Shown here: in pieces, positions 18,312 to 26,785 of the stretch
Numbering within the stretch: the first letter of the stretch is position 1
How the letters are laid out: the number at the start of each line of letters is the position of its first letter
Assembly: GCA_905479195.1 (NCBI GenBank)
Contig: CAJQLO010000002.1
Location: forward strand, 1-64,000
Direction: 5' to 3'
Source of the DNA: an uncultured Gammaproteobacteria bacterium
Lineage (GTDB): Bacteria; Pseudomonadota; Gammaproteobacteria; GCA-002705445; GCA-002716945
Length of the DNA: 64,000 nucleotides
Notes under the pieces: generated by a model
What the model was told of the DNA's origin: nothing
What the model saw: the letters and a program-made list of their open reading frames with translations, nothing else
Database searches by the model: none
Made by a program: the position numbers and the translations under genes

Positions 18312-21056
18312 ATGGATATAAAATACTCACCAAAAGATCTAGAGGCTTCTATATATAAAAAGTGGACGGATAATGATTGTTTTTCTGCTAAAGATTTAAA
18401 GTCAAATTACTCTATTGTACTCCCTCCTCCAAATGTAACGGGAACATTGCATATGGGTCATGCTTTTCAACATACAATTATAGATATATTAATCAGATAT
18501 AATCGAATGCTAGGCAAAAGTGTCTTGTGGCAACCAGGAACTGACCATGCAGGAATAGCTACACAGCTAGTGGTAGAAAATAATCTTGCTAGAGAAGGTA
18601 AAACTAGACATGACATTGGAAGAAAAGCTTTAGTTGACGAAATATGGAAATGGAAAGAAAAATCAGGAAATACTATTATTTCTCAAACAAAAAGAATTGG
18701 TTCCTCAGCTGACTGGAATAGAAATAGATTTACGATGGATGATGGTTTAAGCGATGCAGTTAAAAAAGTTTTTATTACACTTTACGATGAGGGACTTATT
18801 TATAGAGGTAATAGGTTAGTTAATTGGGATATAAAACTCCAAACTGCAATATCAGATCTAGAAGTAACTAATGTTGAGAAAATTGGTCACTTATATCATA
18901 TAAAATATGAAATTGAAGATAGTGAAGAAACACTTACTGTTGCAACAACAAGACCAGAAACATTGTTTGGCGATACAGCAATTTGTGTTAATCCAAATGA
19001 TGAGCGTTATAAAGGTCTTATAGATAAAAAAGCTAAATTACCGTTAACGAATAGGCTCATTAAAATAATATCTGATGACTCTATTGATATGGACTTTGGT
19101 ACAGGTTGCGTGAAAATAACTCCTGCTCATGATTTCAATGATTATAAATTAGGTAAAAAACATAAATTAGAATTTATTAATATCCTGAATAAGGATGGTA
19201 CCTTCAATGGCAATGTTGGAAATAAATTTAAAGGAATGGGTATACATGAATCAAGAAAATTAATCTTAGCTGAACTAAAAAATATAGGCTTATTAGGTGA
19301 AATTGAAGACTATAAAACCACTGTTCCTATGGGAGAAAGATCAGGGGAAATAATAGAGCCACTACTTACAGACCAATGGTTTATGAAAATGGAAGGTCTT
19401 GCCAAACCAGCAATAGATGCTGTAAAAAATTCAAATATAAAGTTTGTGCCCAAAAATTGGGAAAAAATATATTTTAACTGGCTAGATAATATAGAAGACT
19501 GGTGTATAAGTCGACAAATATGGTGGGGTCATAGAATACCAGCATGGTTTGATAAAGATAATAATATATATGTTGGTAAAGATGAAGATGAAATAAGAGA
19601 AAAATATAAAATTAATCAAGACATTGAACTAATTCAAGATAATGATGTCTTAGACACCTGGTTTTCATCTGCACTATGGCCATTTACAACATTAGGCTGG
19701 CCAGAAAAGACTGAAGAATTAGAAAAATATTATCCTACCAGCGTACTCGTAACTGGATTTGATATAATATTTTTCTGGGTTGCAAGAATGGTTATGATGG
19801 GAATTAAATTTTTAGACAAAGTTCCATTTAAAACAATTTATATACATGGCTTAGTAAGAGATTCTGAAGGCAAAAAGATGTCAAAATCAGTTGGTAATGT
19901 AATAGATCCGATAGATATTATTGATGGCATAGGCTTAGATAGCTTAACTGAAAAAAGAATTTCTAACTTAGTTCAACCTAAGCTTAAAAATAAAATTATT
20001 AAGAAAACTAAAGATGAATTTCCTGATGGAATACAGCCATATGGAGCAGACGCACTCAGATTTTGTTTTTGCGCCCTAGGTTCAACAGGTAGAGACATAA
20101 GTTTTGATCTAAAAAGAATTGAAGGCTATAGAAATTTTTGCAATAAGCTCTGGAACGCATCCAGATTTGTTTATATGACAACAAATGATTACAACTATGA
20201 GGACAAAATAAAATTTGATAATTTAACAACTTATGAAAAATTTATAATCATAAAACTTGATGATTTAGTTACTGAATATAAAAAACATTGTACATCATAT
20301 AGGTTTGATCTTATGGCTAACTCTTTGTATAGCTTCATTTGGAATGAATATTGTGATTGGTTTGTTGAGATATCAAAAGTTGAAATTGATAATAAAAATG
20401 AATATACAAAAAATGTATTAATTTATACGCTTCAGATAATCTTAAAACTATGTCATCCAATAATCCCTTATATTACTGAAGAAATATGGAATGAGATGAA
20501 CTCTCTTGGATATACAAAAGATCAGATACTTATGAATGCTAAGTTTCCATCTCAACAAAAAATATTTAAAGATGATGCTATAGATATTGAAGTCTCTTTA
20601 TTAAAAGAATTTATAAATAAGATAAGAAAAACTCGTAGTGATTTAAATGTGCATCCTAAAATTAAAATAAACTTATATTGTTTTTCCAAACATGATTTAA
20701 TTCAAAAGTTCCTCAGTAATAACAACTCTATTATTTGTAGTCTTCTCAAGGTCGAAACTATATATATAAATAAAGATTCTTTTGACATCGATGAATGCAT
20801 AACAGTTTCCCTGGAAAACCTTAAAATCTATATACCCATTAAGAAGATTATTGATATAAAAACAGAAAAAGAACGTCTTTTGAAAAGCATGGTTAACTTA
20901 AAGGTTAATTTATCAAAAATTGAGGCTAAACTAAATAATAAAAATTTTATTGAAAAAGCTCCTTCGGAAATAATTCAAAGCAACTTTAATAAACAAAAAT
21001 TCTTTGAAAAAGAGATAGCATCTGTGAAAGATTTGTTGGAATGTCTATCTGATTAA
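18312..21056 (+). CDS. valS: valyl-tRNA synthetase
   Basis: The 914-aa class Ia synthetase has the HIGH-type motif PPPNVTGTLHMGHA near residue 37 and KKMSKSVGN near 525. The CP1 editing domain lies between about 190 and 340, with TTRPETLFGD. The C-terminus is a coiled coil (about 855-910, K/E-rich) that contacts tRNA-Val. The ATG follows the holC stop with no gap. The last 12 bases overlap the end of the convergent MerR-type gene. Slightly shorter than E. coli ValS (951). Confidence 0.96.
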   Translation: MDIKYSPKDLEASIYKKWTDNDCFSAKDLKSNYSIVLPPPNVTGTLHMGHAFQHTIIDILIRYNRMLGKSVLWQPGTDHAGIATQLVVENNLAREGKTRHDIGRKALVDEIWKWKEKSGNTIISQTKRIGSSADWNRNRFTMDDGLSDAVKKVFITLYDEGLIYRGNRLVNWDIKLQTAISDLEVTNVEKIGHLYHIKYEIEDSEETLTVATTRPETLFGDTAICVNPNDERYKGLIDKKAKLPLTNRLIKIISDDSIDMDFGTGCVKITPAHDFNDYKLGKKHKLEFINILNKDGTFNGNVGNKFKGMGIHESRKLILAELKNIGLLGEIEDYKTTVPMGERSGEIIEPLLTDQWFMKMEGLAKPAIDAVKNSNIKFVPKNWEKIYFNWLDNIEDWCISRQIWWGHRIPAWFDKDNNIYVGKDEDEIREKYKINQDIELIQDNDVLDTWFSSALWPFTTLGWPEKTEELEKYYPTSVLVTGFDIIFFWVARMVMMGIKFLDKVPFKTIYIHGLVRDSEGKKMSKSVGNVIDPIDIIDGIGLDSLTEKRISNLVQPKLKNKIIKKTKDEFPDGIQPYGADALRFCFCALGSTGRDISFDLKRIEGYRNFCNKLWNASRFVYMTTNDYNYEDKIKFDNLTTYEKFIIIKLDDLVTEYKKHCTSYRFDLMANSLYSFIWNEYCDWFVEISKVEIDNKNEYTKNVLIYTLQIILKLCHPIIPYITEEIWNEMNSLGYTKDQILMNAKFPSQQKIFKDDAIDIEVSLLKEFINKIRKTRSDLNVHPKIKINLYCFSKHDLIQKFLSNNNSIICSLLKVETIYINKDSFDIDECITVSLENLKIYIPIKKIIDIKTEKERLLKSMVNLKVNLSKIEAKLNNKNFIEKAPSEIIQSNFNKQKFFEKEIASVKDLLECLSD

Positions 21057-21992
21057 CCCGTATAACCTTTCTAGGGTAAACCTGAAGGTGCTTAAGTCTG
21101 GCGATATTATGGCTTTCACATCATCCGCAATTTGTCTATAACTTGGCGCTTGGCTACCTATCAATACTATATTATCTTTATAATCTGCTTCTTCTTTAAG
21201 CGTTTTAATCTCATATGATTTTCTAGCTATATCTCTTGGATTATTTAAAGCTATTACCATTGTTCTTGCTGATATTTTGTTGGCCATGTATGTTAACTCA
21301 TCATGAGGTATATTATTTCCAACATATGTCACACTCCAGCCTATATTTTGGGCAACAATAGTATGCATCAATGTATCTAAATTTTCATGTTCAGATGTAA
21401 GAGAACCTATTATTATTTTAGGCCCCTCTTCTTTTGAAGCTCTAAATTTAGTGTACAAGTTTGATAAACAGTTTCTTATTGAAACCTTGGCAAATTTTTC
21501 TTGGACATATCTAAGAGACCCTCTCCCGCACTCATCATTTATGTATGTATGAAGTGGTTTTAGAAATTCCATTAAAAAATCGGTTGTACTTAGCATGGCT
21601 ACTGCGTTTGACAGGGTAACATCTAATCTATTTGAATCCATCAAATTTATCGCAGATGCAGCCTCATCAAATAGCTCCATCACGGTTCCAGTACTAGGTC
21701 TCTGGTAAGATCTTGTGGTGTTTGACTCGTCACCCATAACAAGTTCAAACAAATCATCATATGATAATCGGGCTATATCACCAATTCTTCTTCCAGCACT
21801 GGTGGCCCTTTTTAAAAGGGTTAGTTTCTCTATATCATCATCCGTATATAATCTACGATTTGTCTCTGTTCTTTGAGATATTACCGCATTATACCTTCTC
21901 TCCCATGCTCTTATAACATCTGAGCTTATGCCGGTTCTTCTGCCCACAACTTGTATCAAGTGCCGTGGTTTTTTAGATAACTCACCTTTCAC
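21045..21992 (-). CDS. MerR-family regulator with cobalamin-binding-like domain
   Basis: The 315-aa protein has an N-terminal MerR winged helix (about 9-80, recognition region SSDVIRAWERRY), a four-helix segment (about 105-185) and a C-terminal Rossmann-like B12 domain (about 190-315), the CarH/LitR layout. The lower-ligand histidine remains as His202 in SEHENL, but the usual D-x-H-x-x-G is reduced to S-x-H-x-x-L. The photoreceptor motif W-x9-E-H reads C155-x9-E165-K166. It may therefore bind another cobalamin, or none. A near-consensus promoter precedes it, and a divergent small RNA unit and an SDR/HAD/TusE-like cassette flank it. MlrA-type regulators are an alternative. Confidence 0.8.
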   Translation of the reverse strand: MKGELSKKPRHLIQVVGRRTGISSDVIRAWERRYNAVISQRTETNRRLYTDDDIEKLTLLKRATSAGRRIGDIARLSYDDLFELVMGDESNTTRSYQRPSTGTVMELFDEAASAINLMDSNRLDVTLSNAVAMLSTTDFLMEFLKPLHTYINDECGRGSLRYVQEKFAKVSIRNCLSNLYTKFRASKEEGPKIIIGSLTSEHENLDTLMHTIVAQNIGWSVTYVGNNIPHDELTYMANKISARTMVIALNNPRDIARKSYEIKTLKEEADYKDNIVLIGSQAPSYRQIADDVKAIISPDLSTFRFTLERLYGLIR

Positions 21993-22037
21993 TGTTTAAA
22001 TATCCTTCTAATAGTTTAATGTAATTTAACTGTCCTT

Positions 22038-22066
22038 ATTATTATGTTTTTAATGACTTTTGTCAA
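22038..22066 (-). promoter_or_regulatory. sigma-70 promoter for the MerR-type gene
   Basis: On the minus strand TTGACA (22066-22061) is followed after 17 bp by AATAAT (22043-22038). The -35 box is perfect and the spacing ideal. Transcription would start near 22031, about 38 nt before the ATG at 21992. Confidence 0.7.
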
Positions 22067-22081
22067 CCTTTTGTTAGGATA

Positions 22082-22101
22082 TTTACAGACACGTACAGAA
22101 A
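22082..22101 (+). repeat. 10-bp imperfect direct repeat, possible regulator site
   Basis: TTTACAGACA (22082-22091) is followed at once by CGTACAGAAA (22092-22101), 7 of 10 bases identical. Each contains a TACA core like the TnTACA half-sites known for CarH-type regulators; a further TATACA is at 22169-22174. It lies between the MerR promoter and the divergent small RNA promoter, so it may be an operator for both. Inference only. Confidence 0.35.
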
Positions 22102-22137
22102 TAAGGTATATTCATTATATTTTGTTCATATAGTGGG

Positions 22138-22166
22138 TTGACAAAGTATATTTGTTATATTATTGT
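22138..22166 (+). promoter_or_regulatory. sigma-70 promoter of the putative small RNA
   Basis: TTGACA (22138-22143) and TATTGT (22161-22166) are 17 bp apart. No plus-strand reading frame follows; the next gene is on the other strand. An inverted repeat ACAAA/TTTGT (22141-22155) overlaps the -35 box. Expected start is near 22173. Confidence 0.6.
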
Positions 22167-22172
22167 TATATA

Positions 22173-22249
22173 CAAGATATAGACAACTGTCATATCTCCA
22201 CCCCTTTATACTAAAGGCCGAATTATACCCCCTTTCGGCCTTTTTTTTT
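22173..22249 (+). ncRNA. putative small regulatory RNA, about 77 nt
   Basis: Between a near-consensus promoter and an intrinsic terminator lies a short untranslated unit. It begins with a hairpin: AGATAT (22175-22180), one bulged A, GAC, loop AACT, GTC, ATATCT (22192-22197). A single-stranded C-rich stretch CTCCACCCCTTT (22196-22207) follows, then the terminator hairpin whose loop holds a second run of five C. C-rich single-stranded segments in small RNAs often pair with G-rich ribosome binding sites. No homologous family is recognised. It is divergent from the MerR/B12-domain gene. Bounds are inferred from the promoter and terminator. Confidence 0.6.
22213..22249 (+). terminator. intrinsic terminator of the small RNA unit
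   Basis: AAAGGCCGAA (22213-22222) pairs with TTCGGCCTTT (22234-22243) around an 11-nt loop, followed by an unbroken T run to 22249. Read on the minus strand the hairpin is followed by TTTAG, a poor U tract, so the plus-strand direction is favoured. Confidence 0.8.
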
Positions 22250-22288
22250 AAAAGCCTTTTAAGAACTATTAATCTTACTGAAATTGTA

Positions 22289-22741
22289 TTAGAAAAATGG
22301 ATCATATCCCCATTGAAGGAGACCTTGGCGTTGCTTTGGTCGACATGCATAGTCCTCTTCAAGGCAGTTTTTTTTAATACCGCCCTTATGCCTGGGCCCA
22401 AAAGATTTCCAACGCATTATCTGAATCTTGTCAATATCAGGTAATCTCCTGCCCATTGAATAGCGACAATACCATTGAAACCAACCGATAGGATCTTCAG
22501 GAAAGATCCAGCCTTTATCGACCCAATGCTCGATTGATAACCCTGATTTAATATTAAAATAATTCATATTAACATCAAACTTATCCGCGCTAATTTTTGC
22601 ATTTTTAAACCAAGACTTTGGAAATTCTAGAAAGTCATTTTTAAAATAATATCCACCAAAAACACCTAGTTCTAACATCTCTTTTGGAGATAACTCCGGA
22701 GTAAACATTTTATTATAATCAATATGAATCATTTTTTTCAT
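22289..22741 (-). CDS. conserved protein of unknown function, 150 aa
   Basis: A soluble protein rich in aromatic residues. Distinct segments are LSPKEMLELGVFGG near 17-30, FPKSWF near 40-45, GWFQWYCRYSMGRRL near 86-100 and CRPKQRQGLLQWGYD near 133-147. These look like strongly constrained blocks of a conserved family, which I recall as an uncharacterised protein also found in marine cyanobacteria; that memory is not checked. Its ATG overlaps the HAD gene stop by 4 bases, and it is last in the TusE-like/SDR/HAD cassette. Function unknown; no membrane segment or signal peptide. Confidence 0.7.
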   Translation of the reverse strand: MKKMIHIDYNKMFTPELSPKEMLELGVFGGYYFKNDFLEFPKSWFKNAKISADKFDVNMNYFNIKSGLSIEHWVDKGWIFPEDPIGWFQWYCRYSMGRRLPDIDKIQIMRWKSFGPRHKGGIKKNCLEEDYACRPKQRQGLLQWGYDPFF

Positions 22742-23325
22742 CTGAATGGCTTATAATGTTTTTCATTAGCTATATCAAGCATTTCATAGTCACCTCTGCT
22801 ATTACCATATGCATAAATATAGGTATAGTCAGATAAATTATATTTATCGAATATTCTCTTCACTTTTTCAGGACCATAGCAATTATTAGACAATAGATTT
22901 CCTGTGATTCTTCCATTAATTATTTCAAGTTCTGACGCAATCAAAGCAAAGTTATTAAAATCACACCAGTCTTGCAACCACAGATTTATTGATGCCGAAA
23001 CAACCACAATTTTATGCCCTTGATTTTTATGCCAATCTAATCTATCTAAAGCTTTTTTTCTAATAAGCCTATTGATAATGCTGGAAGAAAATAATTTTAC
23101 TTGATTTTTAAAATATACTTCACTTATACCTTTAAAGAAATAAGTTATTATTATTTTTTTAATATAATTATTACCCAATATATTTAGCTTATAAAGTATG
23201 AGTAATGGAGATAATACTATTATTCCAATAATATATTTTAAATCTCCAGAAAAAAATCTTATGAATTTAATAGTGCTATCTTCCTTAGTTATGGTTCCGT
23301 CAAAGTCAAAAAAAGCTATTTTCAT
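22738..23325 (-). CDS. HAD-IB family phosphatase
   Basis: The 195-aa protein begins with the nucleophile motif DFDGT (Asp7, Asp9). Motif II is VVVSAS near 110, motif III the GPEKVKRI lysine near 153, and motif IV GNSRGDYEML near 176-185. The cap between motifs I and II contains a hydrophobic stretch (about 31-47) that may touch the membrane. HAD-IB enzymes include phosphoserine phosphatase and CicA-like lipid or phosphosugar phosphatases; the substrate is not evident. It starts 1 bp after the SDR gene and overlaps the next gene by 4 bp. Confidence 0.8.
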   Translation of the reverse strand: MKIAFFDFDGTITKEDSTIKFIRFFSGDLKYIIGIIVLSPLLILYKLNILGNNYIKKIIITYFFKGISEVYFKNQVKLFSSSIINRLIRKKALDRLDWHKNQGHKIVVVSASINLWLQDWCDFNNFALIASELEIINGRITGNLLSNNCYGPEKVKRIFDKYNLSDYTYIYAYGNSRGDYEMLDIANEKHYKPFR

Positions 23326-23326
23326 A

Positions 23327-24058
23327 CTAAATATTTAATTTTTTAAAAATTGACTCTGGTAGTATCTTGATAATAAACATAATTATTCTCCAAACATAAC
23401 TAGAATATATTATACTTTTTTGTTCTTGCTGGGCTATAAATATTTTTTTAGCAAGCTGCTTAGGATGTATCACCAATGACTTTGATAATCCATTTTTAGG
23501 ACTTTTTTTTGTTTGAACATATCCTGATATTACGGTTAATACGTTGACTTTTGACTTATCAAGTTTATTTCTCAACCCGCTTAAATATGCAATTAAAGCT
23601 GCTTTCGAACTCCCATATATATAATTTTTCGCCCTTCCTCTTACTCCGGATACCGATGCAATACCAACAATGAATCCTAACTTATACTGATAAAATTCTT
23701 CTGATATTATATTTAGCAATGAAACAGCTCCCGCATAATTTACACTAATAGTATTAGCGCTTTCCTCCCAATTAGTTATAGCTGAGAAAGGGTTAGGATA
23801 ATATCCAGCAGCATAAATTACTCCAATAGGTTTTATAGTCATAGACTCATAAAATTTCTGATGTGAGATAAAATCAGTTACATCTAGATTAGATAAGGTT
23901 ACTTTAATACTAAAGGTCCTTTCAAGATAATCTGCTTCATCCTGTAAATCATTGATTGATCGACCAGCCAGATATAAGTTATATTGATTACTAGCATATA
24001 ATCTTGCGAGTTCAATACCAAGCTCACTTTTTGCCCCTATTATTAATACATATTTCAT
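23327..24058 (-). CDS. short-chain dehydrogenase/reductase
   Basis: From the ATG at 24058 the protein is 243 aa. It has the cofactor loop GAKSELG (8-14), the NLDVTD acidic motif near 57-62, AAG near 83 in place of NAG, catalytic serine in IASVSG near 135-138 and YGSSK (148-152). A TTG at 24079 would add seven residues but overlaps the TusE-like gene. SDRs oxidise or reduce alcohols and ketones with NAD(P). The hydrophobic C-terminus (about 222-243) suggests membrane association. Pairing with a HAD phosphatase and an unknown protein hints at a small-molecule or lipid pathway. Confidence 0.82.
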   Translation of the reverse strand: MKYVLIIGAKSELGIELARLYASNQYNLYLAGRSINDLQDEADYLERTFSIKVTLSNLDVTDFISHQKFYESMTIKPIGVIYAAGYYPNPFSAITNWEESANTISVNYAGAVSLLNIISEEFYQYKLGFIVGIASVSGVRGRAKNYIYGSSKAALIAYLSGLRNKLDKSKVNVLTVISGYVQTKKSPKNGLSKSLVIHPKQLAKKIFIAQQEQKSIIYSSYVWRIIMFIIKILPESIFKKLNI

Positions 24059-24069
24059 ATCAATATACT

Positions 24070-24360
24070 TTACACGCAACCTGTTGGTTTAGGCAATCCA
24101 CCATATTTTGCTATTTTTTTCATTGGACCAGACTCAAAAACTTCATACAACTCTTTCGCTTTTCTATCCATGCCAAATTCTTTTGCAAATACCCTAACTG
24201 CTGGCACCGTGCCTGTTGCATTATACATTTCACGTGCTTTCATAATATATTTTTCTACTTCATCAGTAATCTCAAAACCATCTTCTGTAGCCATCTGATT
24301 CATTATTTCAGTCGACCAATCACTTGTGTTTATTAAAAATCCATCTGCATCTCTATTCAT
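24070..24360 (-). CDS. tusE: TusE/DsrC-family sulfur-carrier protein
   Basis: The 96-aa protein ends GGLPKPTGCV with a single penultimate cysteine, Cys95. The second C-terminal cysteine of true dissimilatory DsrC is absent (position held within KKIAKYGG), so it fits TusE, which carries persulfide sulfur to MnmA for 2-thiouridine at the tRNA wobble position. NTSDWS and GTVPAVRVFAKEFG follow the family. An AGAGGT Shine-Dalgarno precedes the ATG. It is slightly shorter at the N-terminus than E. coli TusE (109). No TusBCD genes are adjacent; instead an SDR/HAD cassette follows. Confidence 0.85.
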   Translation of the reverse strand: MNRDADGFLINTSDWSTEIMNQMATEDGFEITDEVEKYIMKAREMYNATGTVPAVRVFAKEFGMDRKAKELYEVFESGPMKKIAKYGGLPKPTGCV

Positions 24361-24458
24361 TACTTTACCTCTATTATTAATCTATATAATATCCAATGCT
24401 TTTTCTGGCGGCCCGCTCAATATAGCTTTATTATCACTAACTATTCGCTCATTAGCAA

Positions 24459-25229
24459 TCAATCTGCTGATTTAGTGATTACAATCATCTTATATAGACC
24501 AATTTTACGTTTTGTAATGACACGCAAGATGGGACGAAGGAAAATACTTATAAACACCGCCAGCCTTCTAGAATGAATAAAAGTTCCAATCTTTGTAATT
24601 GGCATATCATATGCTTTAAAATCCAGATGAGAAAAATTTTTTCTGAGCACTTCGTAGTTAACAGACAGACTATTTGGATTATCCCAAAGCTGAAAAATTA
24701 CTAGACTTCCACCTAGTCTCATATCTTTTGTCAAATGTGAAATATAAGCAATGTGATCTTCAAGTGAGTTTGTCCGAGTAAACGGAAAAAATTCAATAGC
24801 AGTAATCAAATCATAATCAAAGAGCTGATCTATATCTAGTGGATCAATCGCTTCACAAAGAAATTCACATTTTTTAAACTTCTTGCTCGCGTACAAAATT
24901 GCATCTTCTGAGATGTCGATTCCACTTATATTTGCCTCCACAAATACCTCTGCGAGCTCTTTAGTTGTGTAACCAAGTCCACATCCAACATCCAATATCT
25001 TATGATAACGGTTACCTCCCAATATTTTTTGAATTGATTTTACCCGATATCTTGGTTGTAAATCATTATGTGAATGGATTTTTGAATTCTCTAAATCGTC
25101 TTTAATCCGCATAATTTTGTAAGAGCCAAATTCGTTTTCAGTGTCCAGCTCTTCAAGATTATCATTCTCCAAAAATGCTTTTTCTGATTCTTTTAAGTTT
25201 TCTGGCTTCCACCAATCTCTATTATCCAT
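24459..25229 (-). CDS. class I SAM-dependent methyltransferase
   Basis: The 256-aa protein has SAM motif I ILDVGCGLGYTT at residues 78-89 and a GIDIS motif near 103, with a UbiG-like core. The N-terminus has a tryptophan-rich WWKPENL segment and the C-terminus is basic and hydrophobic (RPILRVITKRKIG), perhaps membrane-touching. The substrate is not evident; UbiG and other small-molecule methyltransferases share this core. It lies 12 bp after guaA's upstream neighbour boundary and on the same strand as guaB-guaA, so it may be expressed from either direction of that run. Confidence 0.7.
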   Translation of the reverse strand: MDNRDWWKPENLKESEKAFLENDNLEELDTENEFGSYKIMRIKDDLENSKIHSHNDLQPRYRVKSIQKILGGNRYHKILDVGCGLGYTTKELAEVFVEANISGIDISEDAILYASKKFKKCEFLCEAIDPLDIDQLFDYDLITAIEFFPFTRTNSLEDHIAYISHLTKDMRLGGSLVIFQLWDNPNSLSVNYEVLRKNFSHLDFKAYDMPITKIGTFIHSRRLAVFISIFLRPILRVITKRKIGLYKMIVITKSAD

Positions 25230-25241
25230 TCTTTAAAATAT

Positions 25242-26783
25242 CTACTCCCACTCTATAGTTCCAGGTGGCTTACTAGTTATGTCATACACAACTCTAGCAA
25301 CACCAGTGACCTCATTAACAATTCTTGTTGATATCTTATTAAGAATATTATAAGGGATTTCGCTAACAGTCGCAGTCATAAAATCTATTGTTTTCACAGC
25401 TCTGAGTGCCACGACATAATTATATTGTCTCTGATCACCCATAACTCCTACAGATTTTATAGGTAAAAAAACAGCAAGAGCTTGGCTAATTTTATTATAT
25501 AAATCATGATTTCGCAATTCTTCAATAAATATACTGTCAACATCCTGAAGTATTTCAACTTTTTCTTTAGTGATATCTCCTATGATTCTAACTGCTAATC
25601 CTGGTCCTGGAAAAGGATGACGTTCTATCAAACTCGACGGAATGCCCAATGATTTTCCAATTTTTCTAACCTCATCTTTAAACAATAGTCTTATAGGTTC
25701 TACTAGCTTCAATTTCATATCTCTAGGTAATCCACCAACATTATGGTGTGATTTTATAACCTCAGATTTTGAGCCTATAGAAGAAGATTCTATTACATCA
25801 GGATATATTGTTCCCTGGGCAAGAAAATCTATATTTTTTAGTTTTTTTGCTTCTCTTTCAAATATTCTAATAAATGTTGCACCTATAATTTTTCGCTTTT
25901 TTTCAGGATCTCTAATATTTTTTAATTTATTAAAAAATATAGTAGACGCTTCAATGGTAATTAATTTAATTCCTAATTTTTTAGAGATATTTTCCTTTAC
26001 TTCACTAACCTCATTTTTTCTCATTAATCCAGTATTAATGAATATGCAGGTAAGTTTTTTAGATATTGCTTTATTAAGTAGAGCTGCTACAACTGTAGAA
26101 TCAACTCCACCAGATAAAGCTAAAATGACTTTCTTGTTACTGACTTGGATTTTAATATTATTAATAATGTCATTAATTATATTTTTCGTAGTCCAGGATT
26201 TTTTACAAGCGCATATGCGGAATAAAAAATTTTCTATTATATTTTTTCCATTATCCGTATGAGTTACTTCTGGGTGAAATTGAAGGCAGTATATATTTTT
26301 TTCACTACTATACATGGCAGCAAATTTAGTATTACTGCTACTTCCTAATGATTCAAAACCTTTTGGTAATTGGATAACTTTATCAGAATGACTCATCCAC
26401 ACATTTAAATTTTTACCTTTCTTTAATCCATAAAATAATTTAGATGATTTTCCTATATTGAAAATCGCATGACCAAATTCTTTCTTCTGGGATGACTTCA
26501 CTTTACCTTTAAAGAAATCAGTTATAAGTTGCATACCATAACAAATACCAAGTATTGGAATATTTAAATTTAAAATATTTTTTGAAAGATTATTTTTTTT
26601 CTTTAATGTTATAGAATCTGGCCCACCACTAAGTATGATTCCTGCAGGATTAAGATCAAAGAGTTCTTTTTTGCTGATACTATTAGATTTTACTACACTA
26701 TATACACCAGACTCCCTAACTCTTCTAGCTATTAGTTGTGTATATTGTGAACCAAAATCAATTATTAAAATTAGATTAGACAT
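25242..26783 (-). CDS. guaA: GMP synthase (glutamine-hydrolysing)
   Basis: The 513-aa protein has an N-terminal class I glutamine amidotransferase with Cys81 in GICYGMQ and the QFHPEVTHT His/Glu pair near 168-176, then an ATP-pyrophosphatase domain with SGGVDST near 224, and the C-terminal dimerisation domain ending PPGTIEWE. It converts XMP to GMP. The gene follows guaB by 2 bp, the classic guaBA operon for guanine nucleotide synthesis. Confidence 0.97.
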   Translation of the reverse strand: MSNLILIIDFGSQYTQLIARRVRESGVYSVVKSNSISKKELFDLNPAGIILSGGPDSITLKKKNNLSKNILNLNIPILGICYGMQLITDFFKGKVKSSQKKEFGHAIFNIGKSSKLFYGLKKGKNLNVWMSHSDKVIQLPKGFESLGSSSNTKFAAMYSSEKNIYCLQFHPEVTHTDNGKNIIENFLFRICACKKSWTTKNIINDIINNIKIQVSNKKVILALSGGVDSTVVAALLNKAISKKLTCIFINTGLMRKNEVSEVKENISKKLGIKLITIEASTIFFNKLKNIRDPEKKRKIIGATFIRIFEREAKKLKNIDFLAQGTIYPDVIESSSIGSKSEVIKSHHNVGGLPRDMKLKLVEPIRLLFKDEVRKIGKSLGIPSSLIERHPFPGPGLAVRIIGDITKEKVEILQDVDSIFIEELRNHDLYNKISQALAVFLPIKSVGVMGDQRQYNYVVALRAVKTIDFMTATVSEIPYNILNKISTRIVNEVTGVARVVYDITSKPPGTIEWE

Positions 26784-26785
26784 TT

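Noticed and set aside
22138-22166. Promoter for the 150-aa protein gene
   Set aside because: It points along the plus strand, while that gene lies on the minus strand and is fed from upstream of the TusE-like gene.
25642-26262. 206-codon open frame on the plus strand inside guaA
   Set aside because: It is antisense to guaA, which has full-length family motifs; the frame arises from codon bias.
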